Below are positions 1-7,793 of a stretch of DNA of 13,726 nucleotides, piece by piece. The position numbers were made by a program, and so were the translations under genes. The notes beneath the pieces are model-generated. The model was not told the DNA's origin. It did no database searches and was given only the letters and a program-made list of their open reading frames with translations. Source of the stretch: Mariprofundaceae bacterium (GTDB lineage: Bacteria > Pseudomonadota > Zetaproteobacteria > Mariprofundales > J009); the NCBI GenBank assembly GCA_015489095.1, contig WFMN01000080.1:1-13726 (forward strand), read 5' to 3'. The stretch's first letter is position 1. Every line of letters starts with the position of its first letter.

Positions 1-1089
1 GAGCAGGCAACGGCCAAGGTGTTGACCAATGTGCTGATGCACTTCGGCATCGACCATGTCGCCGATGGCAAGCTGCTGTTCGTGAACGGAACCTACGACT
101 TTCTCACCGGCGATATGCCGGAGCTGCTGCCGCCCGATCAGGTGGTGCTGGAGGTGCTGGAGGATATCGAGCCGGACGCGAAGGTGATCGCCGCGCTTCA
201 GCGCTGGAAGGAGAAGGGGTTCACCATCGCGTTGGATGATTTCGTGTACGCCCCGCACCTGCAGCCATTGATCGATCTGGCCGACCTGATCAAGGTCGAT
301 ATCACCGTGCTGCCCCATTCGCTGGCTGATGAGCGCGCGCGGTTGCAGAGCTTCTCCGGTCGCCTGCTGGCGGAGAAGATCGAAACCGTCGAGGAGCATA
401 CCGAGGCGATGGCGCTCGGTTTCGACCTGTTCCAAGGCTACTACTACGCCAAGCCGGCGACGCTGAGCAACAAGGGGATGGACGCCAATCGGGCGCAGGC
501 GCTGCAGGTGATGCGGCAGGCGATGCAGGCGGAGAGCGCGGAGGAGCTGGAAGAGGTGGTGTCGCGCGATGTGGCGATCGCTTACAAGCTGCTGAAATAT
601 ATCAACTCTCCCGCGTTCGGCATGCGTGTGGAAATCAAGTCGATCCGCCACGCCCTGACCATGCTGGGGCTGAAGAATGTGCGCACTTGGGCGTCGATCG
701 TTTCACTGTCGGCGGCATCGGCCGGTAAGCCGGACGAGCTGATCAAGCAGAGCATGGTGCGCGGCCGCTTTCTCGAGCTGCTGGCGGAGGCCTCCGGCAA
801 GGCGGAGAACAAAAACGATAACTTCATTCTCGGTATGTTTTCGCTGCTGGAGGCGATGCTGGATATGCCGATGGCGGAGGCGATCGCCGATTTGAGCCTG
901 CCGGAGGTGGTGCGTCAGGGGTTGTTGCAGCGCGATAGCCGCCTGGGGCGGTTGCTGCAGTTGGTGGAGGCGATGGAGACGGGGGATTGGGAGCGTATCG
1001 AGGTGCTGATCGAACCGGTGGAACAGCTCAATGTTCCCTCCCTCTACATGCAGGCGATTTTCTGGGCGGATGAGCTGGAGTTAGAGTGA
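1..1089 (+). CDS. EAL + HDOD domain signalling protein, 5' truncated by window
   Basis: The frame is open from base 1 with no credible start, so the N-terminus lies outside the window; 362 residues are visible. The first ~150 residues are the rear part of an EAL (c-di-GMP phosphodiesterase fold) domain: LEVLED, IALDDF, IKVD, AEKIET and FQGYYYAKP. The loop after DDF reads VYAPHL instead of the GTG-type metal-binding loop of active enzymes, so catalysis is doubtful. An HDOD domain follows (VAIAYKLLKYINSPAFG, then IRHALTMLGLKNVRTW). This EAL-HDOD pairing is the YuxH/CdgJ-like architecture of roughly 400 residues, usually acting as a cytoplasmic signalling scaffold linked to motility or surface behaviour. 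The stop lies 7 nt from the convergent bioC stop. Family assignment is firm; the cellular role is inferred from the family. Confidence 0.85.
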   Translation, partial: EQATAKVLTNVLMHFGIDHVADGKLLFVNGTYDFLTGDMPELLPPDQVVLEVLEDIEPDAKVIAALQRWKEKGFTIALDDFVYAPHLQPLIDLADLIKVDITVLPHSLADERARLQSFSGRLLAEKIETVEEHTEAMALGFDLFQGYYYAKPATLSNKGMDANRAQALQVMRQAMQAESAEELEEVVSRDVAIAYKLLKYINSPAFGMRVEIKSIRHALTMLGLKNVRTWASIVSLSAASAGKPDELIKQSMVRGRFLELLAEASGKAENKNDNFILGMFSLLEAMLDMPMAEAIADLSLPEVVRQGLLQRDSRLGRLLQLVEAMETGDWERIEVLIEPVEQLNVPSLYMQAIFWADELELE

Positions 1090-1096
1090 GCGTTCG

Positions 1097-1960
1097 CTAC
1101 GCGGGGAGGATGGGAATCACCCCCGCCCGCTGTTCGGCGGGCGCCGGTTTGTGCCACGCCTGACCGTAGAGCACCTCGAACGAGGCGGCGATGCGCCGCT
1201 CGCTGTTTTTGGGGTAGCGCGCCTCAAGCTGGCGTAGCAGTTTGCGTCCGCCAAGACCGCCGCCGCGAAAGCGGATGGCGCTGGCGGAGGCTCCCATGCC
1301 TTTCAGTTCGCGCACCAGCGCGGTGGTGTCGGCGTAGGTGAGCACCAAGCGGTCGCAGTCGGTGACCGGTAGCTGCACCGCCTGCTGGCTGAGCAGGTCG
1401 CCCAGCGACATCACATCGGGGAAGGGGAGCACCCGTCCGGCATGTTCGGGGGCGATGGCGGCAAGGGTCTGGCGCAGTTCGCACAGGGTGTTGCGGCCGA
1501 AGGTGGAGAAGAGCAGCAGGCCATCGGGGGCGAGAACCCTGCGCATCTCACGCAGCATGGCGGCGGGGTCGGGCAGCCACTGCATGGTGAGGTTCGACGC
1601 AACCAGATCACAGCTCGCATCTTGAATCGGCAGCCGGCGGGCGTCGCCGCACAGCACCATGCGCCGCGGTTGCCACGGCAGCCGGCGTCTGCCGATTTGC
1701 CGGCGGCAAGCCGCGGCCATCGCCGGCGCGATGTCGAGCGCCAGCAGATCGGCCTTGGGGAAACGGGCGCGCAAGCAGGCGGCGAGAAACCCGGTACCGC
1801 AGCCGATATCGATGATCCGCTTCGGGCTGATCTTGGTGAAAGCGAGGTGGCCATCAAGCCGCCGGGCGACCTCCCGTTGCAGCGCGGCGTAGTGCGCATA
1901 ATCGGCGGCGGCGCTGTTGAACGCACGGGCGACCATCGGCTGGTTGATATGGCTCTCCAT
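1097..1960 (-). CDS. bioC: Malonyl-ACP O-methyltransferase BioC (biotin synthesis)
   Basis: The 287-residue protein is a class I SAM-dependent methyltransferase. Motif I is DIGCGTGFLA (residues 51-60), the acidic end of strand 2 is LLALDIAP, and later motifs are GDARRLPIQDASCDLV and VLAPDGLLLFSTFG. BioC-specific parts are the N-terminal VARAFNSAAADYAHYAALQREVA and the C-terminal LVRELKGMGAS, which match the RSLKGIGA stretch of E. coli BioC. BioC methylates the free carboxyl of malonyl-ACP so that fatty-acid synthesis can build the pimeloyl chain of biotin. The ATG at 1960 is chosen because the residues before VARAF align with E. coli BioC. It has no clear Shine-Dalgarno, and the predicted promoter would start the mRNA almost at this ATG. 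The ATG at 1936 is an alternative. No other bio gene is in the window. Confidence 0.88.
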   Translation of the reverse strand: MESHINQPMVARAFNSAAADYAHYAALQREVARRLDGHLAFTKISPKRIIDIGCGTGFLAACLRARFPKADLLALDIAPAMAAACRRQIGRRRLPWQPRRMVLCGDARRLPIQDASCDLVASNLTMQWLPDPAAMLREMRRVLAPDGLLLFSTFGRNTLCELRQTLAAIAPEHAGRVLPFPDVMSLGDLLSQQAVQLPVTDCDRLVLTYADTTALVRELKGMGASASAIRFRGGGLGGRKLLRQLEARYPKNSERRIAASFEVLYGQAWHKPAPAEQRAGVIPILPA

Positions 1961-1966
1961 GGAGCA

Positions 1967-1994
1967 AGTGTACCACTGCCGTCACACTTGACAA
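1967..1994 (-). promoter_or_regulatory. Predicted sigma70 promoter of bioC
   Basis: Read on the minus strand, TTGTCA (plus positions 1989-1994) is followed after 16 nt by TACACT (1967-1972), which is 5/6 and 4/6 matches to consensus. Transcription would begin near 1960, at or next to the bioC ATG, implying a leaderless or nearly leaderless mRNA. The -35 overlaps that of the divergent rpmH promoter. Prediction from sequence only. Confidence 0.45.
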
Positions 1995-2015
1995 CAAGCG
2001 GCGAAAACATACCGT
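1988..2015 (+). promoter_or_regulatory. Predicted sigma70 promoter of rpmH operon
   Basis: A perfect -35 hexamer TTGACA lies at 1988-1993. A weak -10, TACCGT (3/6), lies 16 nt downstream at 2010-2015, about 30 nt before the rpmH ATG. The -35 is excellent; the -10 is weak and its exact position uncertain. It is placed divergently against bioC. Confidence 0.45.
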
Positions 2016-2043
2016 GCGCGCTCTTTTTAAGTCAGGAGTACCC

Positions 2044-2178
2044 ATGAGTTTTACATATAAACCCAGCAGAATTCGTCGCGCCCGCAACCACGGTTTTCGT
2101 GCCCGCATGGCAACGCGGAGCGGTCGCGCCATCCTCAATCGTCGCCGCGCCAAGGGGCGCAAGCGGCTAAGCGCCTAA
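2044..2178 (+). CDS. rpmH: 50S ribosomal protein L34
   Basis: The 44-residue protein begins MSFTYKPSRIRRARNHGFRA and ends RRRAKGRKRLSA, the full, very basic L34 sequence. L34 is a small component of the large ribosomal subunit. The ATG is preceded by AGGAG at 2034-2038 with a 5-nt spacer. It heads the conserved rpmH-rnpA-yidD-yidC-mnmE cluster. The residues FTY replace the usual TFQP/KRTFQP start. dnaA, often the divergent neighbour, is absent here; bioC takes that place. The stop codon overlaps the Shine-Dalgarno proposed for rnpA. Confidence 0.95.
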   Translation: MSFTYKPSRIRRARNHGFRARMATRSGRAILNRRRAKGRKRLSA

Positions 2179-2189
2179 GGGTTCGTATC
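2177..2189 (+). promoter_or_regulatory. Shine-Dalgarno and proposed ATC start of rnpA
   Basis: AAGGG at 2177-2181 overlaps the rpmH stop and stands 5 nt before ATC at 2187-2189. No ATG, GTG or TTG occurs in the rnpA frame between the conserved N-terminus and well inside rpmH, so ATC with this ribosome site is the best-placed start. Inference. Confidence 0.45.
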
Positions 2190-2540
2190 CCCGGTTCGCA
2201 ATCGTTTCCTCCGGCTTACCGTCTGCGCACCAAAAGCGATTTTGATGGCATGCGACGGGGGAAACGGATGAGCAGGTTCGGGTTGCGTGTGGTCTATCGC
2301 CGCAACGACCTCTCTCACGGCCGCTTGGGCTTGGCGGTGTCGCGCAAGTATGGCAACGCGGTAGCGCGCAATCGGCTCAAGCGCTGCCTGCGCGCCGCCT
2401 TTCGGCAACACCCGCTGCGTCGGGTGGGGGTGGATATCTTGATCATGCCGCAGGCGCCCGCGTCCGAGTTGGCGCAGGTTGCGTTTCAGCGCGCGCAGGC
2501 GCTGCTGGATCACCTGCAGCGGCAGCGGTTGCAGCCATGA
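2187..2540 (+). CDS. rnpA: Ribonuclease P protein component, probable ATC start
   Basis: This is the protein cofactor of RNase P, which helps the catalytic RNA trim the 5' leader of pre-tRNAs. The signature RNRLKR lies at residues 61-66 (counted from the ATC), preceded by GRLGLAVSRKYGNAVA. The conserved N-terminal stretch FPPAYRLRTKSDFDGMRRGKR lies mostly upstream of the first in-frame ATG (2250), so a 2250 start would delete part of the substrate-binding fold. Starting at ATC 2187 gives 117 residues, the usual family size, with a well-spaced AAGGG. No standard start exists in this frame upstream. The stop overlaps the yidD start as ATGA. Gene identity is certain; the start is inferred. A sequencing error is the main alternative. 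Confidence 0.85.
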   Translation: MPGSQSFPPAYRLRTKSDFDGMRRGKRMSRFGLRVVYRRNDLSHGRLGLAVSRKYGNAVARNRLKRCLRAAFRQHPLRRVGVDILIMPQAPASELAQVAFQRAQALLDHLQRQRLQP

Positions 2541-2788
2541 TGGCGCGTCTGTTGTCGGCGCTGATCGCCCTCTACCGCTACGGCGTTTCGCCGCTGTTGA
2601 CGCCGCGCTGCCGCTTTTACCCCACCTGCTCCTGCTATGCCGAAGAGGCGCTGCGCAGCCACGGTGCCGTGCGCGGTTCGTGGTTGGCGCTGCGCCGGAT
2701 CGCCCGCTGCCATCCATGGTCGGGCAAAAGCGGGGTGGATCTGGTTCCGCCGCGCCGGCCGACCGACGGCGCGGCGCTATCCCGTTAA
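2537..2788 (+). CDS. yidD: Membrane protein insertion efficiency factor YidD
   Basis: The 83-residue protein shows the YidD core: YRYGVSPLLTPRCRFYPTCSCYAEEALRSHGAVRGSW, then RRIARCHPWSGKSGVDLVPP. The family is membrane-associated through an amphipathic N-terminal helix and assists YidC-dependent insertion of inner-membrane proteins. It overlaps rnpA by four bases (ATGA), indicating translational coupling, and precedes yidC by 16 nt, its classical place. The usual GG(H/Y)DPVP motif reads SGVDLVPP here, a modest deviation. Length is normal. Confidence 0.92.
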   Translation: MMARLLSALIALYRYGVSPLLTPRCRFYPTCSCYAEEALRSHGAVRGSWLALRRIARCHPWSGKSGVDLVPPRRPTDGAALSR

Positions 2789-2804
2789 CTAAAGGAGAAT
2801 CCTA

Positions 2805-4409
2805 GTGGAACAGCGTAATATGCTGCTGGCTTTTGCCCTTTCGATGTTGGTGCTGGTGGGGTGGCAGACCCTGTTTCCCCCGCAGTCGTCCCAGCAGCAG
2901 CCACCGGCAGAGGCGGCCAAGCAGGCGAAGGCTCCAGCGCCCAAGGTGCAGCCGCCCGCTGCCAAGGAGGGGGCGACCGCATCGGCGGCCAAGGGTGCTG
3001 GCGCGGCGGCGGTGGCCAGTGCGCCGTCGAAGGAGCTGATGGACGAAGCCCAAGATCGCGCGGTGATCGCCCGCGTCAGCAACGATGTGCTGGAGCTGAG
3101 CGTCAACGCCAAGGGAAGCCTGATCGCGGCCAAGCTTAAGAAGTACCGCAACGCGGCCAAGGATGGCGGCGGGCTGGTTGAAGTGCTCCATCTGGATCAT
3201 CAGAACGCGCAGTATCTCAACAGCGGTATCATGGGCGAGAACAGTCCGGTGCGCTTTCGCGTGGTCAAGGCATCGCCTAGCCGCGTCACCTTGGAGGCGG
3301 AGCTTGCCGGCGGCCGGGTCTGGCAGCGCACCCTCACCCTCAAGCCCGGCAATTACGCGTTGTCGGTGGACGATCGCATCAAGCGGGGGGCGGGTAGCAA
3401 GCTCTACCTGCAGGCGGTGGAGCGCAATCCCAACAAGAAGCTGAACACCTTCTACGAGCATGCAGGCCCGATCGGTCTGCTGGGTGGCAAGCTCGAAGAG
3501 CCGGACTACGATGATCTCGACGAGAAGGGGGCGGTGCAGCGCTCTGCCACCGGCGGTTGGACGGGGATCATGAGCCGCTACTTTCTGACCGCGATCTACG
3601 GCGATCAGAAGGATGACTACCACTATTTCTACAAGGGGGATGGCCGCGCCTATCAGGCGGGGGTGATCCTCGACGGCAAGCGCGATGGCAACGATGCGCT
3701 GTTTCACACCACCGTTTTTATCGGTCCTAAGTCGATCAAACTGCTGAAAACCTACGGCGTGGGCTTGGAGCGTAGCGTTGATTTCGGGCTGTTTGCCTTC
3801 ATCGCCAAGCCGATGCACAGCTTCATGATGTGGCTCTACGGGTGGGTGCACAACTTCGGTATCTGCATCATTCTGCTGGTGGTGCTGATCAAGGCGCTCT
3901 TCTACCTGCCGTCGAAGAAGTCCTACGCTTCCATGGCGGCGATGCGCAAGATCCAGCCGGAGATGAAGAAGATGCAGGAGCGCTACGCGGATGACCGCCA
4001 GAAGCTGGGCGAAGAGATGATGAAGCTCTACAAGAAGCACAAGGTCAACCCGCTGAGCGGCTGCCTGCCGATCGTCATTCAGATTCCGGTCTTCTTCGCC
4101 CTCTACAAGGTGCTGCTGATGTCGATCGAGATGCGGCAGGCGCCCTTTTTCGGTTGGATTCAGGATCTGTCGGTGAACGACCCGTGGTTCATTCTGCCGG
4201 TGTTGATGGGCGCGTCGATGTTCGTGCAGATGAAGCTTAATCCGCAGCCGCCCGATCCGATGCAGGCCAAGGTGATGCAGTTTCTGCCGATTGTCTTCAC
4301 GGTGATGTTCCTCTTTTTCCCCGCCGGGCTGGTGCTCTACTGGCTGGTCAACAATGTGCTCTCCATCGCCCAGCAGCGGCTGGTGATGAAGCAGGTGGGC
4401 GTTCGCTGA
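2805..4409 (+). CDS. yidC: Membrane protein insertase YidC
   Basis: The 534-residue Oxa1/YidC-family insertase places proteins into the inner membrane, alone or with SecYEG. The GTG at 2805 is chosen because it gives the family N-terminus (MEQRNMLLAFALSMLVLVGWQ) and has AAAGGAG at 2791-2797, 7 nt away; ATG 2820 would remove conserved residues. TM1 is at about 6-24. An Ala/Pro/Lys-rich linker and a large periplasmic domain follow. Four more membrane segments lie at about 350-369, 416-438, 461-480 and 494-519. The groove charge that is Arg in E. coli (R366) aligns with Lys here (VVLIKALFYLP), as in many Gram-negatives. The cytoplasmic loop SKKSYASMAAMRKIQPEMKKMQERY is well conserved. The long periplasmic domain marks a Gram-negative YidC. 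Its stop overlaps the proposed mnmE CTG start. Confidence 0.96.
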   Translation: MEQRNMLLAFALSMLVLVGWQTLFPPQSSQQQPPAEAAKQAKAPAPKVQPPAAKEGATASAAKGAGAAAVASAPSKELMDEAQDRAVIARVSNDVLELSVNAKGSLIAAKLKKYRNAAKDGGGLVEVLHLDHQNAQYLNSGIMGENSPVRFRVVKASPSRVTLEAELAGGRVWQRTLTLKPGNYALSVDDRIKRGAGSKLYLQAVERNPNKKLNTFYEHAGPIGLLGGKLEEPDYDDLDEKGAVQRSATGGWTGIMSRYFLTAIYGDQKDDYHYFYKGDGRAYQAGVILDGKRDGNDALFHTTVFIGPKSIKLLKTYGVGLERSVDFGLFAFIAKPMHSFMMWLYGWVHNFGICIILLVVLIKALFYLPSKKSYASMAAMRKIQPEMKKMQERYADDRQKLGEEMMKLYKKHKVNPLSGCLPIVIQIPVFFALYKVLLMSIEMRQAPFFGWIQDLSVNDPWFILPVLMGASMFVQMKLNPQPPDPMQAKVMQFLPIVFTVMFLFFPAGLVLYWLVNNVLSIAQQRLVMKQVGVR

Positions 4410-5731
4410 CCACGGACGACGCGGCCACCATCGCCGCGGTTGCCACGCCGCATGGCCGTGGTGGCATTGGCATCGTCCGTATCTCCGGCCCACGGGCGGT
4501 AGCGATCGCCGAGCGGCTCAGCGGGAAATCGCCGCTCCTCCCCCGCGTTGCCACCCTCGCCGACTGGCGTGATGGCGACGGCCATTCCATCGATCGCGGG
4601 ATTCAGCTCTACTTCCCTGCCCCCTGCTCCTACACCGGCGAGGATGTGGTTGAGCTGCAGGGGCACGGCAACCCGCTGCTGCTCGACGCGCTGGTGATGC
4701 GGATTGTGGCGCTGGGCGGCCGTCCCGCGGCCGCGGGCGAGTTTACCCGCCGCGCGGTGGCCAACGGCAAGATGGATCTGTCGCAGGCCGAGGCGGTGGC
4801 CGCCACCATCGACGCCGCCACCATGCGGGCGGCACGGCAGGCGCAGCGCCAGCTCGATGGTCATTTCGGCCGCTTTATCAACGACTGCATGCAGCAGCTG
4901 ACCGAGCTCTTGGCCACGGTCGAGGCCTGTCTCGATTTCGCCGAGGAGGAACTGCCGCCGCTGACGATGGCGCAGCTCAAGGAGCGTGCGCAGGCGCTCC
5001 ATGCCACCCTCAGCCGCAGCCTGGCGAGCGCGCCGTTTGGCGAGCGGCTCTTCTCCGGCGTGGATATCGCCATCGTCGGCGCGCCCAATGTGGGCAAATC
5101 GACCCTGCTCAACGCGCTGGCGGGGCGCGAGCGCGCCATCGTCAGCGATATCGCCGGCACCACCCGCGATCTGCTGGAGGTGGAGATGGCGCTGAACGGC
5201 ATCCCCGCGCGCCTGTTGGACACCGCGGGGCTCCATGCCAGCGGTGACGCCATCGAGCAGGAGGGGATGCGGCGGGCGGCGCGGGCGGCGCGGGAGGCCG
5301 ATGTGGTGGTCTGGGTGGCCGACGCCACGCGAGCGGAGAGCTGGCAGCCGGAGGTGGATGTCGATCTGCGGCTGATGAACAAGATGGACGCGGCACAAGG
5401 GGCGGCGCTGCCCGAAGGGTGGCTGCCGATCTGCGCCCGTTCGGGCGAAGGGCTGGACGCGGTGGTGGCCGCCATCACCGCCCGCATCGATGATCCCGCC
5501 TTTGCCGGCGAGGAGGATGGATTGATCACCCACGCCCGTCACCGCGAGGCGGTCAGTCGCGCGCTGGCGGGGCTGACGCGCGGCATCGATCTGCTGGCGG
5601 GCGAGGAGACGCTCGATCTGGCGGCGATGGAGTGGCGCAGTAGCTGGAACGCGTTGGGGGAGATCCTCGGCATCGGCGATGTCGAGCATATCCTCGACCA
5701 CCTTTTTGCCTCGTTCTGCATCGGGAAGTAG
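4406..5731 (+). CDS. mnmE: tRNA modification GTPase MnmE, probable CTG start
   Basis: MnmE with MnmG makes the cmnm5/nm5 modification of U34 in tRNAs. The frame from CTG 4406 gives 441 residues (E. coli 454). The N-terminal formyl-THF-binding domain begins TTDDAATIAAVATPHGRGGIGIVRISGPRA and contains SYTGEDVVELQGHG. The G domain follows with G1 GAPNVGKST (225-233), G3 DTAGL (272-276) and G4 NKMD (325-328). The C-terminus is the invariant FCIGK, whose Cys is catalytic. The first in-frame ATG (4646) would remove 80 conserved residues. No ATG, GTG or TTG precedes the conserved start at a sensible distance, while CTG 4406 overlaps the yidC stop as CTGA and has AGGTGGG at 4393-4399. ACG 4412 is a less likely start. 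mnmG is not in the window. Confidence 0.9.
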   Translation: MTTDDAATIAAVATPHGRGGIGIVRISGPRAVAIAERLSGKSPLLPRVATLADWRDGDGHSIDRGIQLYFPAPCSYTGEDVVELQGHGNPLLLDALVMRIVALGGRPAAAGEFTRRAVANGKMDLSQAEAVAATIDAATMRAARQAQRQLDGHFGRFINDCMQQLTELLATVEACLDFAEEELPPLTMAQLKERAQALHATLSRSLASAPFGERLFSGVDIAIVGAPNVGKSTLLNALAGRERAIVSDIAGTTRDLLEVEMALNGIPARLLDTAGLHASGDAIEQEGMRRAARAAREADVVVWVADATRAESWQPEVDVDLRLMNKMDAAQGAALPEGWLPICARSGEGLDAVVAAITARIDDPAFAGEEDGLITHARHREAVSRALAGLTRGIDLLAGEETLDLAAMEWRSSWNALGEILGIGDVEHILDHLFASFCIGK

Positions 5732-5790
5732 CGCAGGTTGCAGGCGGGGGCACCGCCGGCTAAAATTGCGGCTCCTTGGGGAGGGTGACC

Positions 5791-5865
5791 GCGGGCGTCG
5801 TATAATGGTTATTACTCAAGCTTCCCAAGCTTGAAATGCGGGTTCGATTCCCGCCGCCCGCTCCA
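5791..5865 (+). tRNA. glyU: tRNA-Gly (anticodon CCC)
   Basis: The 75-nt cloverleaf has a perfect 7-bp acceptor stem (GCGGGCG with CGCCCGC), discriminator T and an encoded CCA. The anticodon stem CAAGC (5817-5821) pairs with GCTTG (5829-5833), and the loop TTCCCAA puts CCC at 5824-5826. The T arm is GCGGG-TTCGATT-CCCGC. The body closely matches E. coli glycine tRNAs. It reads GGG codons. It lies between mnmE and ilvD in the same direction. I see no convincing promoter in the 59 nt upstream. Confidence 0.95.
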
Positions 5866-5930
5866 ATTCTCGCTTCCGCCTCCCTCCGCCAGTCGCTTTC
5901 CTTTCCATGACCACGCTAGGAGCCCCGATT

Positions 5931-7793
5931 ATGCCCGCATACCGTTCCCGTACCTCGACCCACGGCCGCAACATGGCCGGCGCCCGCGCGCTGTGGCGCG
6001 CTACCGGCACCAAGGATGGCGATTTCGACAAGCCGATCATCGCCATCGCCAACTCCTTCACCCAGTTCGTCCCCGGCCATGTCCACCTGAAGGATCTCGG
6101 TCAGATGGTGGCGCGCGAGATCGAGGCCGCCGGCGGCGTGGCCAAGGAGTTCCACACCATCGCCATCGACGACGGCATCGCCATGGGCCACGGCGGCATG
6201 CTCTACTCGCTGCCCAGCCGTGAAATCATCGCCGATTCGGTCGAATACATGGCCAACGCCCACTGCGCCGACGCGCTGATCTGCATCTCCAACTGCGACA
6301 AGATCACGCCGGGGATGATGATGGCGGCGATGCGGCTCAACATCCCGGCCATCTTTGTCTCCGGCGGGCCGATGGAGGCGGGCAAGGCGACCATCGACGG
6401 CGCGGAGAAGAAGCTCGATCTGATCGACGCCATGATCGTCGCCGGCAACGACAAGGTGAGCGACGCGGCGGTGGCCGAGTATGAGCGCGCCGCCTGCCCC
6501 ACCTGCGGCTCCTGCTCTGGCATGTTCACCGCCAACTCGATGAACTGCCTGGCCGAGGCGCTGGGGCTGGCGCTGCCGGGCAACGGATCACTGCTCGCCA
6601 CCCACGCCGATCGCAAGGCGCTCTTTCTGCGCGCGGCGCGGCAGATCGTGGCCAACACCAAGGCGTGGTACGAGCGGGAGGACGCCTCGGTGCTGCCGCG
6701 TGCCATCGGCAGCAAACAGGCGTTTGAAAACGCGATGATGCTCGATATCGCCATGGGCGGCTCGACCAACACCGTGCTTCACCTACTGGCGATCGCGCAG
6801 GAGGCGGGGGTCGATTTCACCATGGCCGATATCGACCGGCTGTCGCGGCGGGTGCCCAACCTGTGCAAGGTGGCGCCCTCGACCCAGAAGTACCATCTGG
6901 AGGATGTCCACCGCGCGGGCGGCGTCTATGCCATCTTGGGCGAGTTGCACCGCTCGGGGCTGCTTCATGGCGATACCACGACGGTGGCGGGAACGCTGGC
7001 CGACGGCTTGGCCAAGTGGGATGTCGCCGGCGGCGACGAGGAGGCGATGCGCTTCTACCGCGCCGCACCCGGCAATCGACCCAATCTGGAGGCCTTTTCG
7101 CAGGATGCGCGCTACGCGGCGCTCGATCTCGATCGCGAGGCAGGCTGCATCCGCGACCGCGACCACGCCTATTCGCAGGATGGCGGGCTGGCGGTGCTCT
7201 ACGGCAACATCGCAGAGCGCGGCTGCATCGTCAAAACCGCCGGGGTTGATGCCTCGATCCTCACCTTTTCCGGCCGCGCTCGTGTCTTTGAAAGCCAAGA
7301 GGCGGCGGTGGACGCCATCCTCAACGACCAAATCGTGCCCGGCGATGTGGTGGTGATCCGCTATGAGGGGCCGCGCGGCGGGCCGGGGATGCAGGAGATG
7401 CTCTACCCCACTAGCTACCTGAAATCGAAGGGATTGGGCAAGGCGTGCGCCTTGATCACCGACGGCCGCTTCTCCGGCGGCACCTCGGGTCTCTCGATCG
7501 GCCATATCTCGCCGGAGGCGGCCGAGGGGGGCGCCATCGGTTTGGTTGAGGAGGGGGACACCATCGCCATCGACATCCCCAACCGCGCAATCCGGCTGGA
7601 GGTGGACGATGATACGCTCGCCGCCCGCAGGATGGCGATGGAGGCCAAGGGGGCGGCCGCCTGGCAGCCGGTATCGCGCGACCGCGTGGTCTCCAAATCG
7701 CTGCTCGCCTACGCCGCCATGACCACCAGCGCCGACCGCGGCGGCGTGCGCAGCCTCGACGGCTTCGCTGCAGAGAGGGCAGCCACGCAGTAA
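5931..7793 (+). CDS. ilvD: Dihydroxy-acid dehydratase (branched-chain amino acid synthesis)
   Basis: The 620-residue enzyme dehydrates 2,3-dihydroxy-isovalerate and 2,3-dihydroxy-3-methylvalerate to the 2-keto acids of valine and isoleucine synthesis. It aligns end to end with E. coli IlvD (616 aa), starting MPAYRSRTSTHGRNMAGARALWRATG. ATG 5931 is preferred over 5907 because AGGAG (5918-5922) stands 8 nt before it and E. coli IlvD begins at the same residue. Cluster ligands are Cys122 (SNCDKITPGM) and Cys195 (CPTCGSCSGMFTANSMNCL). The position that is Cys in 2Fe-2S enzymes is not Cys here (NSFTQFVPGH), as in the oxygen-sensitive 4Fe-4S E. coli type. Later motifs include GGSTNTVLHLLAIA, YEGPRGGPGMQEML and TDGRFSGGTSGLSIGHISPEA. 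It is the last core gene before the island. Confidence 0.97.
   Translation: MPAYRSRTSTHGRNMAGARALWRATGTKDGDFDKPIIAIANSFTQFVPGHVHLKDLGQMVAREIEAAGGVAKEFHTIAIDDGIAMGHGGMLYSLPSREIIADSVEYMANAHCADALICISNCDKITPGMMMAAMRLNIPAIFVSGGPMEAGKATIDGAEKKLDLIDAMIVAGNDKVSDAAVAEYERAACPTCGSCSGMFTANSMNCLAEALGLALPGNGSLLATHADRKALFLRAARQIVANTKAWYEREDASVLPRAIGSKQAFENAMMLDIAMGGSTNTVLHLLAIAQEAGVDFTMADIDRLSRRVPNLCKVAPSTQKYHLEDVHRAGGVYAILGELHRSGLLHGDTTTVAGTLADGLAKWDVAGGDEEAMRFYRAAPGNRPNLEAFSQDARYAALDLDREAGCIRDRDHAYSQDGGLAVLYGNIAERGCIVKTAGVDASILTFSGRARVFESQEAAVDAILNDQIVPGDVVVIRYEGPRGGPGMQEMLYPTSYLKSKGLGKACALITDGRFSGGTSGLSIGHISPEAAEGGAIGLVEEGDTIAIDIPNRAIRLEVDDDTLAARRMAMEAKGAAAWQPVSRDRVVSKSLLAYAAMTTSADRGGVRSLDGFAAERAATQ

Noticed and set aside
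1961..2043. Replication origin next to rpmH
   Set aside because: No DnaA-box cluster (TTATNCACA) is present and dnaA is absent.
2802..4493. Very long minus-strand open frame (563 codons) opposite yidC
   Set aside because: It is His/Arg/Leu-rich antisense shadow of a clear yidC, typical of GC-rich coding DNA, with no family resemblance.
4337..5701. Long minus-strand open frame (454 codons) opposite mnmE
   Set aside because: Composition-driven antisense frame; mnmE on the plus strand has all its GTPase motifs.
5743..5757. GGCGG-GGGCA-CCGCC hairpin after mnmE as terminator
   Set aside because: Only 5 bp and no T-run; it could equally be chance in GC-rich sequence.
5801..5806. Perfect TATAAT hexamer
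   Set aside because: It lies inside the D arm of tRNA-Gly, where TATAATGG is normal tRNA sequence.
6783..7505. Minus-strand frame of 240 codons opposite ilvD
   Set aside because: Shadow of ilvD with no recognisable domain or ribosome site.
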